From: Cyrtodaria siliqua
Taxonomy: Eukaryota > Mollusca > Bivalvia > Adapedonta > Hiatellidae
Reading direction: 5' to 3'
Length of the DNA: 64,000 nt
Assembly: GCA_037043455.1 (NCBI GenBank)
Contig: JAWPHD010011512.1
Coordinates: 19,232 to 83,231, forward strand
Each line of letters starts with the position of its first letter. The first letter of the stretch is position 1. Under the pieces are notes generated by a model. It did no database searches and had not been told where the DNA came from. It worked only from the letters and a program-made list of their open reading frames with translations. Position numbers and translations under genes: made by a program. Below are positions 24,860-35,264 of the stretch, piece by piece.

Positions 24860-25480
24860 TGCAGGGCAATCCATAATACCCCGCCTGCTCAGACAAACAT
24901 TTTCCAGACATTTTCTATGATGGAGGTCAAAAATCAAGGTCAAGGTCACAATGACCTTATTTTGGTACGCGACACACCGCTATCCCAAGATGTTTTCACA
25001 TACCAAGTTTGGTGTCTATAAGTGTTACAGTATTGAAAATACGGTCCGGACAAGCATTTTCTATGACAGAGGTCACAGGTCAAGGTCACAATGACCTTAG
25101 TTTGATAGGCGACACATCACTATCCCAAGATGTATTCACATACTACGTTTGGTATCGCTAAGTGTTATAGTATTGAAAATACGGTCAGGACAAACATTTT
25201 CTATGACAGAGGTCACAGGTCAAGGTCAAGGTCACAGTGACCTTATTTTGGTACGCAACACACCGCCGCTATCCCAAGATGTATCCACATCCCAGGTTTG
25301 GTATCTCTAAGTGTTATAGTATTGAAAATACGGTCCGGACAATCATTTTCTACGACAGAGGTCACAGGTCAAGTTCACAATGACCTTATTTTGGTACGCG
25401 ACAGACCGCCATCCCAAGATGTATTCACATACCAAGTTTGGTATCTCTTAAGTGTTATAGTATTGAAAATACGGATATGA
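24860..25480 (+). repeat. ~143-bp minisatellite with GGTCAnnnTGACC palindromes
   Basis: Four to five units share 'gacaaacattttctatgac', 'aggtcacaggtcaaggtcac', 'gacaca.cgctatcccaagatg' and 'agtgttatagtattgaaaat'. Each unit carries the inverted pair GGTCA-nnn-TGACC: 24944-24956, 25084-25096, 25230-25242 (spacer CAG), and one with a single mismatch at 25373-25385. This is the sequence form of a nuclear-receptor palindrome, but it may just be a property of this repeat. Confidence 0.85.
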
Positions 25481-26392
25481 ATTAAGTCAACTTGTAATCC
25501 TAATTACAAACATATTGAGAACAGTGTGACTCTTATGTAGCGTTTCCAGTAATGTAGACTTTGAATTAGATACTTTTACATTTACTCTCAATTTGAACTA
25601 TTGGCAGCTTATTGAACAATGTAATTTGACACGCACTACCATTATATTTGGCTGTCCATGTACCATATTGACAGGATTGTCACCACCGGTGTACATTCGA
25701 TTTAGTTTTCTGTAACAGAGCTCAATCTCAAATATAGTGTACTCTAAAAATACAGTAGTCTATAGAATAGTCCATTTATCCATCTAGAGTAGACGGGACA
25801 TCATTTCTAATTCTAACACGACCTGCGCAGTCTTTCATATACACAAAGAAGAGAGACAACTGTATGTTATTTTACGGTAAAATACGGCTGTTCCATTAAT
25901 TGCCCGCGTATTTTTCATCCGTTGGAAGCGCCACGTAACATGACGTCATTTTTAAAACCGTTAACGTCACAGAATGAAAATAAATAAACATTTTGGTAAA
26001 TATACGTCACGAAGACAAACTCAACAGTAATTTTAATGAAATTTGAATTACAACAAACTTGCCATGCTCCCAAACTTTGCACACACCCGATATAAACCCA
26101 TCATATGCATCAATATACATAACATTAATAAGCGTCTTGAACAAGCTGAGAACGTTTGACATCATACAGCGCAAGCTAAATGACATAAGCAATGAATTAC
26201 ATGTAATTGTTTGTCACGTGTCTACTAGTGTATTTAAACATACTATACCGCGCGGAACTTTACATAATGGCGCCCAATGGAACAGCCTGTAAACATAGCA
26301 GCCTGATTACCTTGACCTCCGAGATGATATAGTGCCCCCACAAATAGCGTAAATAATGGGGTAATTGTCGTGTTAGAATCGATATAATAAAT
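25481..26392. other. Non-coding, nothing recognised
   Basis: No repeat or gene that I can assign. Short frames around 26.0-26.3 kb lie on opposite strands of the same AT-rich DNA and have no recognisable protein features. Confidence 0.5.
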
Positions 26393-26555
26393 ACGTACCT
26401 GTATTTTATCGGTGATTAAAATACAGTTAGTCGTTCGGATGCGAGTAATTAAATCACGAGTGCGTTAAACCACAAGTGCTAACGCACACGTGATTTAATT
26501 ACTACGCATCCGAACTCCTACCTGTGTTTTATTCACCGATAAAATACAGGTACGT
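26393..26555. repeat. Long near-perfect hairpin (foldback), ~78-bp arms
   Basis: The left arm starts 'acgtacctgtattttatcgg' and the right arm ends with its reverse complement. Further paired blocks are 'gttcggatgcg' with 'cgcatccgaac' and 'gtaattaaatcacg' with 'cgtgatttaattac'. The loop is about 10 nt ('accacaagtg'). Arm identity is high, so the transcript would form a long double-stranded stem. Probably a small foldback transposon. Confidence 0.85.
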
Positions 26556-27300
26556 AGTAATTACAGGTACGTATTTATTCTCTTATCTTGTTTTAGTAAT
26601 TGCACATGGTAAGGTAGTAATGAATACAGTCTAACATTTTATCCCAAAATTTGGCTGAATTCTATGCTTTGGCTTATCAGCCCCAAATCATCACCCCTGC
26701 TGCTCTGACCACCACTTGAGGAAACTGATATCCCTAATCGAAATACTATATATACAGTATTTGCAAAGGGTAATAGGTTACAGAGGTTCATTTGTACACC
26801 GATTGTTTTAACTGAGGATTGTTAATATGTAATTTATTGTATTTAATAGATCATATTGCTCTAATTCAAAATAAAAAAGTAGCAACATATTCACTTGGTT
26901 AAAAGGGAAAGACAAATGTGTGAAAAACATGGCAAGGCATTCTATGTTTAGTATTCTACATTTCCTTGTTTTGCTTATGCTGAAAATTATGATGTGTTTA
27001 AAAGTTGACTGGTCCTCGATAACTGGGGCTTTTGTAATGCTGTAATATTGTTTCACGCGATTAACCTTTTTTTGATAGTGAAATAGATTACTACACAATA
27101 CACTCTTCCATCGGTTGTTTTTCTTACAAACAAACTATTCCTGTATGTATTCCTGTGATTTATAGGTCGTCATACTGCTTTTTGCTATACTGTTTCATAA
27201 TAGCACCTAAATTAGTGATATCTTCGGAACTGGGAATATCATACTATTTATTTGAAGTCCCTATTCCGCCATCAACAGTCAAATTGTACAACATAATTAG
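26556..27300. other. Non-coding, nothing recognised
   Basis: No repeat family or protein signature seen. Confidence 0.5.
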
Positions 27301-28578
27301 CTGTGTGAAGTTGGCTGTGAGATCGTGGACATTCAGCAGAGCTGGGTTTGAATTTTGAGCTGGCTCTGAGATCGATATTCGTTTTAAACGTACACCAAGG
27401 CATTATGAATGCAGAGCTGGATTTGAATACAGAGATGGCTCTGAGATTGATATTCGGTTAAACTTATAAGAAGAAATATTAAAAAAAATCGGAAAGGGAA
27501 AGTAGCATTCAAGGAGGACAGTAAACCACAAAACACAGAAACAAACACGCAAACAGACAAACAAGAAGGCAAAAGCAATAATAAATGCAAACTGAATACA
27601 GAGCTGGGTTTGAATTTCGAGCTGGCTCTGAGATCGATATTCGTTGTAAACGTACACCCAAGGCATTATGAACGCAGAGCTGGGTTTGAATACAGAGATG
27701 GCTCTGAGATCGATATTCGTTATAAACATACACAAAGTCGAATGCAGAGCTGGGTTTGAATTTCGAGCTGGTTCTGAGGTCGATATTCGTTTTAAACATA
27801 AACAAAGTCATTCTGAATGCATAGCTGGGTTTGAGATCGGTATTCATTTATAACATACAACAACGCATTTTGAATATTGAGCTGGATTTGAATTTCGAGC
27901 TGGCTCTGCAATCGATATTCGTTACAAACATACTAGTCATTTTGAATGCAGAGCTGGGTTTGAATACAGAGCCTGCTCTGAGATGATATTCGTTTTAAAC
28001 TTACACCGAGTCATTTTGAATGCAGAGCTGTGTTTGAATACTGAGCTGTCTCTGAGATCGATATTCGTTTTAAACATACTCAGTCATTTTGAATGCAGAG
28101 CTGGGTTTGAATTTCCAGCTGGCTGTGAGATCGATACTCGTTTTAAACGTGAACCAATTCATTTTTAATATCGAGCTGGGGTTGAATGTCGAGCTGGCTC
28201 TGAGATCGGTATTTATCTTAAACATACAACAACGCATTTTGAATATCGAGCTGGGGTTGAATTTCGAGCCGGCTCTGCGATTGATATTCGTTTAAAACAT
28301 ATACCAAGCTATTTTGAATAACGAGCTGAATTTGAATTTCGAGCTGGCTCTGAGATCTATATTCGTTTTAAACATATACCGAGTCATTTTGAATGCAGAG
28401 CTGTGTTTGAATACTGAACTGGCTTTGAGATCGATATTCGTTTTAAACATACACAGTCATTTTGAATGCAGAGCTGGGTTTGAATTTCCAGCTGGCTCTG
28501 AGATCGATATTCGTTTGAAACGTGAACCAAGACATTTTGAATATCGAGCTTGGTTTGAATTTCGAGCTGGCTCTTTGC
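27301..28578 (+). repeat. ~75-bp minisatellite, array 1
   Basis: About 16 units share 'gaatgcagagctgggtttga', 'atttcgagctggctctgaga' and 'tcgatattcgttttaaaca'. The unit length is near a multiple of three, so several frames stay open and encode meaningless repeats of 'LNxELGLNFELALRSIFVLN' type; I do not treat these as genes. The array is interrupted by a short Naiad tail at about 27475-27580. Confidence 0.9.
27475..27580 (-). mobile_element. Minimal Naiad insertion (extreme 3' end only, ~106 bp)
   Basis: It matches 33058-33165 ('cggaaagggaaagtagcatt', 'caaacacgcaaacagacaaa', 'ggcaaaagcaataataaatg'). The empty site is preserved in the second array at about 30545-30565 ('cttataagaaggcaaagtga'), so the insertion point can be read to within a few bases: after 'cttataagaag' and before 'gcaaactgaat'. 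It defines the 3' extremity of the element and shows insertion into tandem repeat DNA. Confidence 0.75.
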
Positions 28579-28905
28579 ATGGAGGGTCAAGGTCACACCC
28601 ACATTTGCTTTGTCACATTCGATGTACCACCCGCGATACAACTATAAGCAAAGTTTGAAAGGTCTAGTGCATACAGTTTGTGAAATAGTGACCTAAACGC
28701 AAAAGTCTGCCCTTTACTTGGAGAGTCAAGGTCACTTCCACATTTGCTTTGTGACGTTGCGATGTACCACCCAAGATACAACTATAAGCAAAGTTTGAAA
28801 GGTCTAGTGCATACAGTTTGTGAGAAAACGACCTAAACGCAAAACTTGAATGTTGACGCGGCAGCCGCTGCCGCCGGAAAAAGCAACACATATGTCTCTT
28901 TTTTT
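28579..28905 (-). repeat. ~150-bp repeat with 'tttgaaaggtctagtgcatac' (two units)
   Basis: Two units share 'ggtcaaggtcac', 'catttgctttgt', 'cgatgtaccacc', 'acaactataagcaaagtttg' and 'agtgcatacagtttgtga'. The block ends with 'ggcagccgctgccgccggaa' and 'aagagacatatgtg'-like sequence. The same family occurs in the opposite orientation at 51.83-53.0 kb. Confidence 0.8.
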
Positions 28906-29835
28906 CTTCGAAAAGGCGAAACAAATACGAGTTTCGACTGGGAGGTGGGGTGGGGGTGGCGAACACAGCTATAAGTGTAAGAATTGACCAAAACAACACA
29001 GAAATATGTAAAGAAAACACATCGAGTTTCAAGTGGTGGTTCGATGCGTGAGTGGAGTGGGGGGCAACATAGCTACATGTATATGTGTAAGAATTGACCA
29101 AAACAACACAGAAATATGGTAAAAATATTAATTTGAGTGTGGGGTTGGGGTATGGGCAACATAGCTAATAGCTATATGTGTAAGTATTGACCAAAACAAA
29201 ACAGAAATATGTAAAAAAAAAAGCGAGGGGGGAGGGGTGTCAACATAGTAAGAATTGACCCCATAATTATGTAAAAAAAAAGAGAAGACTTTCGAGTGTG
29301 GGGGAGGGAGGGGGTAGTGGACGGGATGGAGGGTGGGAGGCAACATAGGTTTTTGTGTAAGAATTGATCAAAACAACAGACATATCTAAAAAAAACATAA
29401 ATAAAAAGAATTTCGAGGGGTGGTGGGCCGGGGGTGGGGGTGGATGGCAACGTAGCTACGTGTAAGAAGTGGCCAAAAATAACACACAGAAATATGTAAA
29501 AAAAATACAATTTTAAATGCGTTTCAAGTGTGGGAGTGGGGAGGTGGGGTGGGGGGAGGCGCGGTGGGGGAGAAGGGGCAACATAGCTATATGTGTAAGA
29601 AGTGACCATAAATGACACTGAAATGTAAAAGAAACTTTAAAAACATGTTTCGAGTGGGTGAGGGAGGCTGGCGGTGAAGGCGTGGGGGTGGGATGTGGGG
29701 GCGGCAACATAGCTATATGTGTAAGAAATGACCAAAACAACACAACAATATGTAACAATAAATAAAATAAAAAGGCGTGGGGGTGGGGGACGTGGAGGAG
29801 GGAGCCCATGCCCCAATATGGGTGAAGTATGGATA
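28906..29835 (-). repeat. ~110-bp G-rich tandem repeat
   Basis: Eight or more units share 'gcaacatagctatatgtgta', 'agaattgaccaaaacaacac', 'agaaatatgtaaaaa' and a G-rich block (for example 'gtggggtggggggaggcg'). The reverse complement recurs at 53.63-53.87 kb, also next to the 28.6-kb family, so the two repeats travel together. Long proline-rich minus-strand frames here are low-complexity artefacts. Confidence 0.85.
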
Positions 29836-30439
29836 TGTTGTTAGTTCTTAAAATAAACGGATACATCATTCTTTATACAAACTCGTTTTCAATATTTTCA
29901 AGATATTGCGCATTGGCTACATGTGCTGCACTTTATAAATGTTATTGATGTTATGAAACAGGAAAAATAATCCGAGTAAACATCATGCGGATGAGATTAC
30001 ATCTAGGATTGACAATGCAAGTATACAGGAACACAAGGTATTGTCTGTAAGTGTTGTTGAAGTGTTATGTAGTGTCGTGCATTGGTGTATATAAGAGATA
30101 TGATCAGCATTGTCATTACATCCGAGTGATTTGGGGAATAATCATCACATCCTATTCATAATTGACAGTAATTCATTAAGCACAACAATATTCGTCATAC
30201 AATTATTATTTAATCATTGTTTCATAGTTTGTATATTTAACTCTTATTGAAATCGTTAAATGTTGTATTTTCCCCCGACTAAACTAACCACGATCGACCA
30301 TCCTGTAACACTATATTTAATAATAATAATAATAATAATTATTATTATTATTATAATTACAATCATACTTAATGCTTTTTATAGAGGGTTATACATAATT
30401 AGTTGCAAATAAGTCTTACATGGGGCCCTCTATTATGTG
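29836..30439. other. Non-coding, (TAA)n/(TTA)n hairpin-forming microsatellite at 30318-30355
   Basis: The only structure is 'aataataataat' followed by 'attattattatt', which can fold back on itself. Confidence 0.6.
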
Positions 30440-30870
30440 GTTGTGTAAAGTTGACTATGAGATCGAAGATCGTAGATCGACATTCAATATCGAGCTGGGT
30501 TTTCAATGTCGAGCTAGCTCTCGGAGATCGATATTCGGTTAAACTTATAAGAAGGCAAAGTGAATACAGAGCTGGGTTTGAATTTCGAGCTGGCTCTGAG
30601 ATCGATATTCGTTTTAAACGTACACCAAGGCATTCTTAATACAGAGCTGGGTTTGAATTTCGAGCTGGCTGTGAGATCGATATTCGTTTTAAACAACATA
30701 CAACAACCAATTTTGAATATCGAGCTGGATTTGAATTTCCAGCTGGCCCTGAGATCGATATTCGTTTTAAATGTTCACTTAGTCATTTTGAATATCGAGC
30801 TGGGTTTGAATTTCGAGCTGGCCTGATATCGATATTAGTTTTAAACGTATAACAAGGCATTTTGAATTTC
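30440..30870 (+). repeat. ~75-bp minisatellite, array 2
   Basis: Five units of the same family as array 1, preceded by the same entry sequence ('tgtgtaaagttg.ctatgaga' against 'tgtgtgaagttggctgtgag' at 27300). It carries the empty site for the short Naiad insertion of array 1. Confidence 0.9.
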
Positions 30871-31865
30871 TGGCCAATCTGCAATTTTGCTAGGATCAAT
30901 AAGACATTAAGAGCAACATTCCTGTAAAGTTTCATGAAAAACCGCGAAGTAGTTTCAGAGGAGTAGTCGCAACAAGTTTTTACTATATAACTCTATGTAA
31001 ACAAAGATGGCCGCTGGCAGCCATGTTTAAAGTCGAATCAAAACGATTTTTGGCAAGGACCAACATCATGTCATGCTGATCACTTTAGAAAAAGTCCCAT
31101 ATCAATATCACTTAGAGTTTTCAAGAAGTAGTCGCTACAAATTTGTTTTTTGAAAATCTATATTAGCCGTGGCGGCCATCTAGAATTTACGGCCGACCTG
31201 AAGTTTTGCTAGGATCAATTATACATCAAGAGCAACATTCGTGTGAAGTTTCATGAAAATCCGTTGAGTAGCTTCAGAGGATTAGTCGCTACAAGTTTTC
31301 ATTATATAACTCTATGTCAAAGATAGCCGCTGGTGGCCATGTTTAACATCGCATCAAAATAATTTTCAACAAGGATCAGCATCATTCCATAGTGATCATT
31401 TTAGAAAAAGTCCCATATCAATATCACTTATAGTTTTCAAGAAGTACTCACTACAAACTTGTTTTTCGAAAAAAAAATTTGAGCTGTGGTGGCCATCTTG
31501 AATTTCCGTCCAACTTGAAATGTTGCTAGGATCATTTAGACATCAAGAGCAACATTCCTGTGAAGTTTCATGGAAATCCGTAGAGTAGTTTCGGAGGATT
31601 GGTCGCTACAAGTTTTTACTAAATAACTCTATGTAAACAAAGATGGCCGCTGCCAGCCATGTTTAACTTCGAATCAAAACGATTTTCGACAAGGACCAAC
31701 ATCATTTGGCGGCCATCTTGGATTTCACATCAACATGAATTCAGACTTCATGGGCAACATTTCTATAAAGTTTCATGAAAATCCATTCAGTAGTTTCAGA
31801 TGAGTAGTCGCTACAAAAAAAAGTTTACGGACAGACGGACGGACGCCGCACCACGGCATAAGTGA
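30871..31865 (+). repeat. ~315-bp tandem repeat, three to four units, with GGAC-rich end
   Basis: Units share 'ttgctaggatcaat.agacat', 'aagagcaacattc.tgt.aag', 'tttcatgaaaatccg', 'tagtcgctacaagttttta', 'aaagatggccgctgg' and 'tcccatatcaatatcactta'. The last unit ends in 'cggacagacggacggacgcc' and 'ccacggcataag', an end often seen on mollusc repeats. Confidence 0.8.
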
Positions 31866-32774
31866 TCAGTAGAGCTAAAAATAAATATAAATAATTTTAT
31901 CCAATCAATAATTTTTAAATTTGTTTTTTAGCATGGTCCTTGACATTCCCTTTGTTATGCGTACAGTTGCGAATCATATATAATAATTGGAATTGTGGCA
32001 TGGTCGCTGGCATTTCTTTTGTATTTGCACAGTTGAAAATCATTTAACTGAAAATAACACCTGACAGAAAGACTGGTACATTCTATCTATCAGAAGTACA
32101 CCGAACTGGATGTTTAAATCAACCGTTACTCAATGAGGGCAGACTCTATTACTGCTGATGTATTAAATATTCTATATAGTAAATTACAGAACAAACTAGC
32201 CTACCTATATTTCTATTAGTTTTTTCCCTCTCATGCTTTAAACAAGGTTTCAAATGAAAGGGGTATATGTTTGTATATGATACACCATGTTATACAACAT
32301 TTTGGCTCTCATTTCTTGAGAATTGCGTTTCACATACATAATAATAACCAGGTTTGTGCACAGTTACTATACTGTATATAATAACCAGGTATGTGCACAG
32401 TTCCTATACTGTGTACATGTATATTTGCATTTCTTTTAAACTTCAATTAAACAATATAAAGATATATTAGTAATAGTTTAGATAATATTGCACATGCATG
32501 TTAATTTTTCTAGAATAAAAGTGAAACAACCCTAATAAAACTGTACAGCAATACTTTGTTAATAAAACTGACCCATGTGTGTAATCTCTGTGCAATCTAA
32601 TACTCCTGCTTGTCAGAGCTAGCCCCTCATTTATGATGACCCCTTGCTGTGAAAGTTGTTATGATAATTAAAAGAATTATTTACAGTAGGGTGTTAATCA
32701 GATTCTTGAAAACTGGTGAAAACTCAAAAATCTGGCATAAAATGCTGGACTGAATAGTTTCTTTGAGTTTTTTC
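31866..32774. other. Non-coding
   Basis: Only a 37-bp duplication at 32340-32415 ('taataaccaggt.tgtgcaca') stands out. Confidence 0.55.
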
Positions 32775-32960
32775 GCTTTGATACCGCAATCTTATGATTA
32801 CACATGGTAGCAATGAACACTTTATCTGTGTTGTAATGCACGCTAACGCAAATGCATCCCATACATGCGAGTAATTGTATTTATGTGCTGATGTGTACTT
32901 TAGCACGTTGTGCTAGAAAGTTGAACTTGTAATAAATTTGTAAGGCCTGTCAAGGAAATG
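32775..32960 (-). repeat. Direct repeat flanking the Naiad (pseudo-LTR candidate, downstream copy)
   Basis: It is similar (estimated by eye near 75-80%) to 42945-43130, in the same orientation: 'taccatgtgtaat', 'ataagattgcg', 'ttacaacaca.ataaa', 'acgtgctaaa' and 'aaatacaatt'. Its partner lies immediately upstream of the Naiad start codon. Pseudo-LTRs are characteristic of Penelope-like elements. The divergence means this could also be the end of an older tandem copy. Confidence 0.55.
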
Positions 32961-33057
32961 TTTATTACTATAATACACATATTAGCGACGAAACATTCAC
33001 AAGCCTCAATAGTGCTGTTGGTCGAGGCGCCGTGTTAGTGCCCAGGAAGGTAGGGTT

Positions 33058-33786
33058 CAAAGAAGGATAAAGATATCGGACAGGGAAAGCAGCATTCAAG
33101 GACGACAGTCAACCACAAAACACAAAAACAAACACGCAAACAGACAAACGAAAAGGCAAAAGTAATAAAAAATGCAAACAATATCACACACACAAAAGGG
33201 TTGACAATAGGGCTACCGCCTTGGAACGGTCAGTGGCAAAGTAGGCCACTGGGGATTTAAACCGGTTCTAGGGTGCACCAAACCTTACACTTACCCTACT
33301 GTCATCCCATTAAAACAGGACAGTGTAAATAAAGAAATCCCCGTCATGATCTAATATCTAACCAACAAGGCAACATCAATAGGCAATATAAGTAAAACAC
33401 AAATATGCTCGTGTAAATATAATACAAAAAAAAAAATAGCCTAGAAAGCCACAATGAAGGTACTCAATGACTTGGCAGAAGCCAGAGCAGTAAGAGAATA
33501 CACCATTAAGGGCACGACAAGAAAGATCATGGACAAACATCAAACGCCACCGTCCCAATGGGCTTTAGGTAGGCGTCATCATAGGATCCACAGCCTGTCC
33601 GTTCATCGTACAATTAAAGAGGAAAGCATAGTGGCGAACTGTAAAAGGGTCCACCACCAAGCATGCAGTACGTTGCAAAATGAAAGGTTCATAACCTCTT
33701 TTGATAAACTTTTTAACAAGTTTAACAAAGATAGTATGAAAGTGATCATGACCAAGAATCTTACGAAGTTTATAAATCACATCACC
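33058..33786 (-). mobile_element. Naiad 3' UTR
   Basis: The untranslated tail of the long Naiad copy runs from the stop codon at 33787-33789 down to about 33058. The same sequence is found after the coding parts at 3.9-4.4 kb and 55.8-56.5 kb, and as isolated tails at 1, 830, 2525, 16120, 27475 and 47560. It holds the SECIS-like hairpin (33531-33600). The conserved block 'gccactgaccgttccaaggc' and a C/A-rich terminal part on the plus strand mark it. Confidence 0.85.
33531..33600 (-). promoter_or_regulatory. Candidate SECIS element (form 2) of the long Naiad copy
   Basis: On the minus strand the 70 nt fold as follows. Helix I is GGACAGGC with GUUUGUCC (8 pairs). The 5' quartet strand is AUGAU. 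Helix II is GACGCC(U)ACC with GGUGGCGUU (9 pairs, one bulged U). An AAA bulge starts 12 nt after the quartet UGA. The apical mini-helix is CCC-AUU-GGG, and the 3' quartet strand is UGAU. Quartet, spacing, A-rich bulge and mini-helix are the hallmarks of eukaryotic form-2 SECIS elements, which recruit SBP2 and recode UGA as selenocysteine. It lies about 190 nt after the stop codon, as expected for a 3' UTR SECIS. The 5' internal loop is larger than usual (about 11 nt against 0), the one feature that does not fit the textbook drawing. Confidence 0.78.
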
Positions 33787-34063
33787 TTAGAAGTCAGGTT
33801 TTGATAGTCCTTGTCGTAGAAGAGTCCTTAAATTACATTTATATTTGGAAAGAAGATCAGGGTTACGATAATAAAAGTTTGCAAAGGTTTTACGAAGTTT
33901 ATGGTAACGGTAACCCTGATTGAGTAACTTTTTAGTTATACAAAGATTACGAATATTAAAGTCCTCAACTCGAGTACAAGCTCTAGAAAAACGAAAAAGT
34001 TGAGACAGATAAACCCCATAAGAAGTTGCTCGGGGAACATCCCCATCCAAGTGGGGATAATTA
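33787..34063 (-). CDS. Naiad ORF, 3' part (RT C-terminal/thumb region)
   Basis: This is the last ~91 codons of the Naiad polyprotein. It starts with 'NYPHLDGDVP', continues with 'SYGVYLSQLFRFSRAC' and 'VEDFNIRNLCITKKLL', and ends at a TAA (33787-33789). It directly continues the frame of the 40452-42921 segment: with the intervening 6388-bp transposon removed and one TA target copy dropped, the total length is 2745 nt, exactly 915 codons including the stop. The C-terminal motif block is repeated in the copies at 4.5 and 57.4 kb, so it is a genuine part of the family and not chance coding. Confidence 0.88.
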
Positions 34064-34301
34064 CCCAGTGGGCACACGACGTTGATTCAACGTTGAGATG
34101 TGGTTGGATTTTGGTCACGACGTCGATCAACGTTACTTTAACGTTGAATCAACGTTGCCCTATTCAACCTTCAACCATCAACTTGTATGGGTATGAGTAC
34201 TGACGTTGTATCAACGTTGATTCAACGTTACCGTTCTCAACGTTGGAACATCGTTAGAATTGCAACGTTGTATAGACGTTGATAAAAGGTTGACCTTTCA
34301 A

Positions 34302-34359
<58 letters not shown>

Positions 34360-34679
34360 ATCATATAATTACTAATAACGAGGTGTAGGTAAATGAAAGA
34401 TGTGATAGATAACACCATTAATCATTGCAGAATTATATACTGTACTCTTTAAATTTCCTCTTTAATTACATATATATTGATGAATTGCATCCGCGGAATT
34501 TGTTTTGCAAGTATTCGTTTTGCAAGTAACGTACGTTAGGCCTAATTGCAAGAATAAAATGTCGTATACGTTTTATTGCAAAGGCAGCGTAACCCGTAAA
34601 ATATTCGAAGTCGGAAGTTTATAACAGATGTTACCTCCCCTGGATATCCGCTAGGAGGCCACTAACGGAAATGCAGACC

Positions 34680-34818
34680 CAGCCAATCAAATGCAGGGAT
34701 ATAAAATTTCACGCGGAAAACTGAGATTGTGTCTTGTTTACAAAGAAATGTGTGTATAAAATCGTTTTAGTACAGTTATTTCAATATTCCAAAAGCGTCG
34801 GTGATCAAGTTCGAAGTG
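34680..34818 (+). promoter_or_regulatory. CCAAT/TATA promoter-like region with splice donor, inside the transposon
   Basis: 'agccaatca' (about 34681-34689) is followed about 20 bp later by 'gatataaaatt' (34698-34708). Some 110 bp downstream there is a strong splice donor 'gtggtaagtcag' (34816-34827). Spacing fits an RNA polymerase II promoter with a short, mostly untranslated first exon near 34730-34818. No transcript evidence can be read from the sequence. Confidence 0.4.
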
Positions 34819-35264
34819 GTAAGTCAGTGTTACTTTGTTTGATGGAAAAAGTTTGTGTAAAATATTTGTGAACGATCGATTTCGTACTCGTTGGAATGGG
34901 CCCATCTTTTTTGAAGTTTTTCTATTCTTTTTTCATAAATATTCTCCAACCACCAGTATCTTGAGGATAATGTTCTGTCCGATACTGCACACAATCAATT
35001 TCTGATTATCAATGCAGCCTCGTTTCGGAGGAAAGGTTTTATGCACCTCCCCCCACCCCCAAAACACACCATAATCCGAACATTCTCTGACCTTACCTGC
35101 CCTTTTTACGATTTTGATATTTCATCTGCCAAAAAGCCACACACAAAAAGATAAAAAAAAGAAGGCTTTTAGGGTCAAAGAATGCTTGGATTAAAAATTA
35201 CAGTGAGATCTTGCATGCAATGTGTGTGGCGCTCCCTGCACACAGTGCCGAAAGCTTTACATCC

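Noticed and set aside
27403..28658. Several overlapping 70-110-codon frames on both strands
   Set aside because: They follow the ~75-bp minisatellite, whose unit is near a multiple of three; the peptides are mere repeats with no protein-like features.
29128..29869. Proline-rich minus-strand frames up to ~148 codons
   Set aside because: They come from the G-rich tandem repeat; composition bias explains the lack of stops.
33454..33804. 116-codon plus-strand frame
   Set aside because: It is antisense to the Naiad 3' UTR and RT end, and includes the SECIS-like segment; a chance frame.
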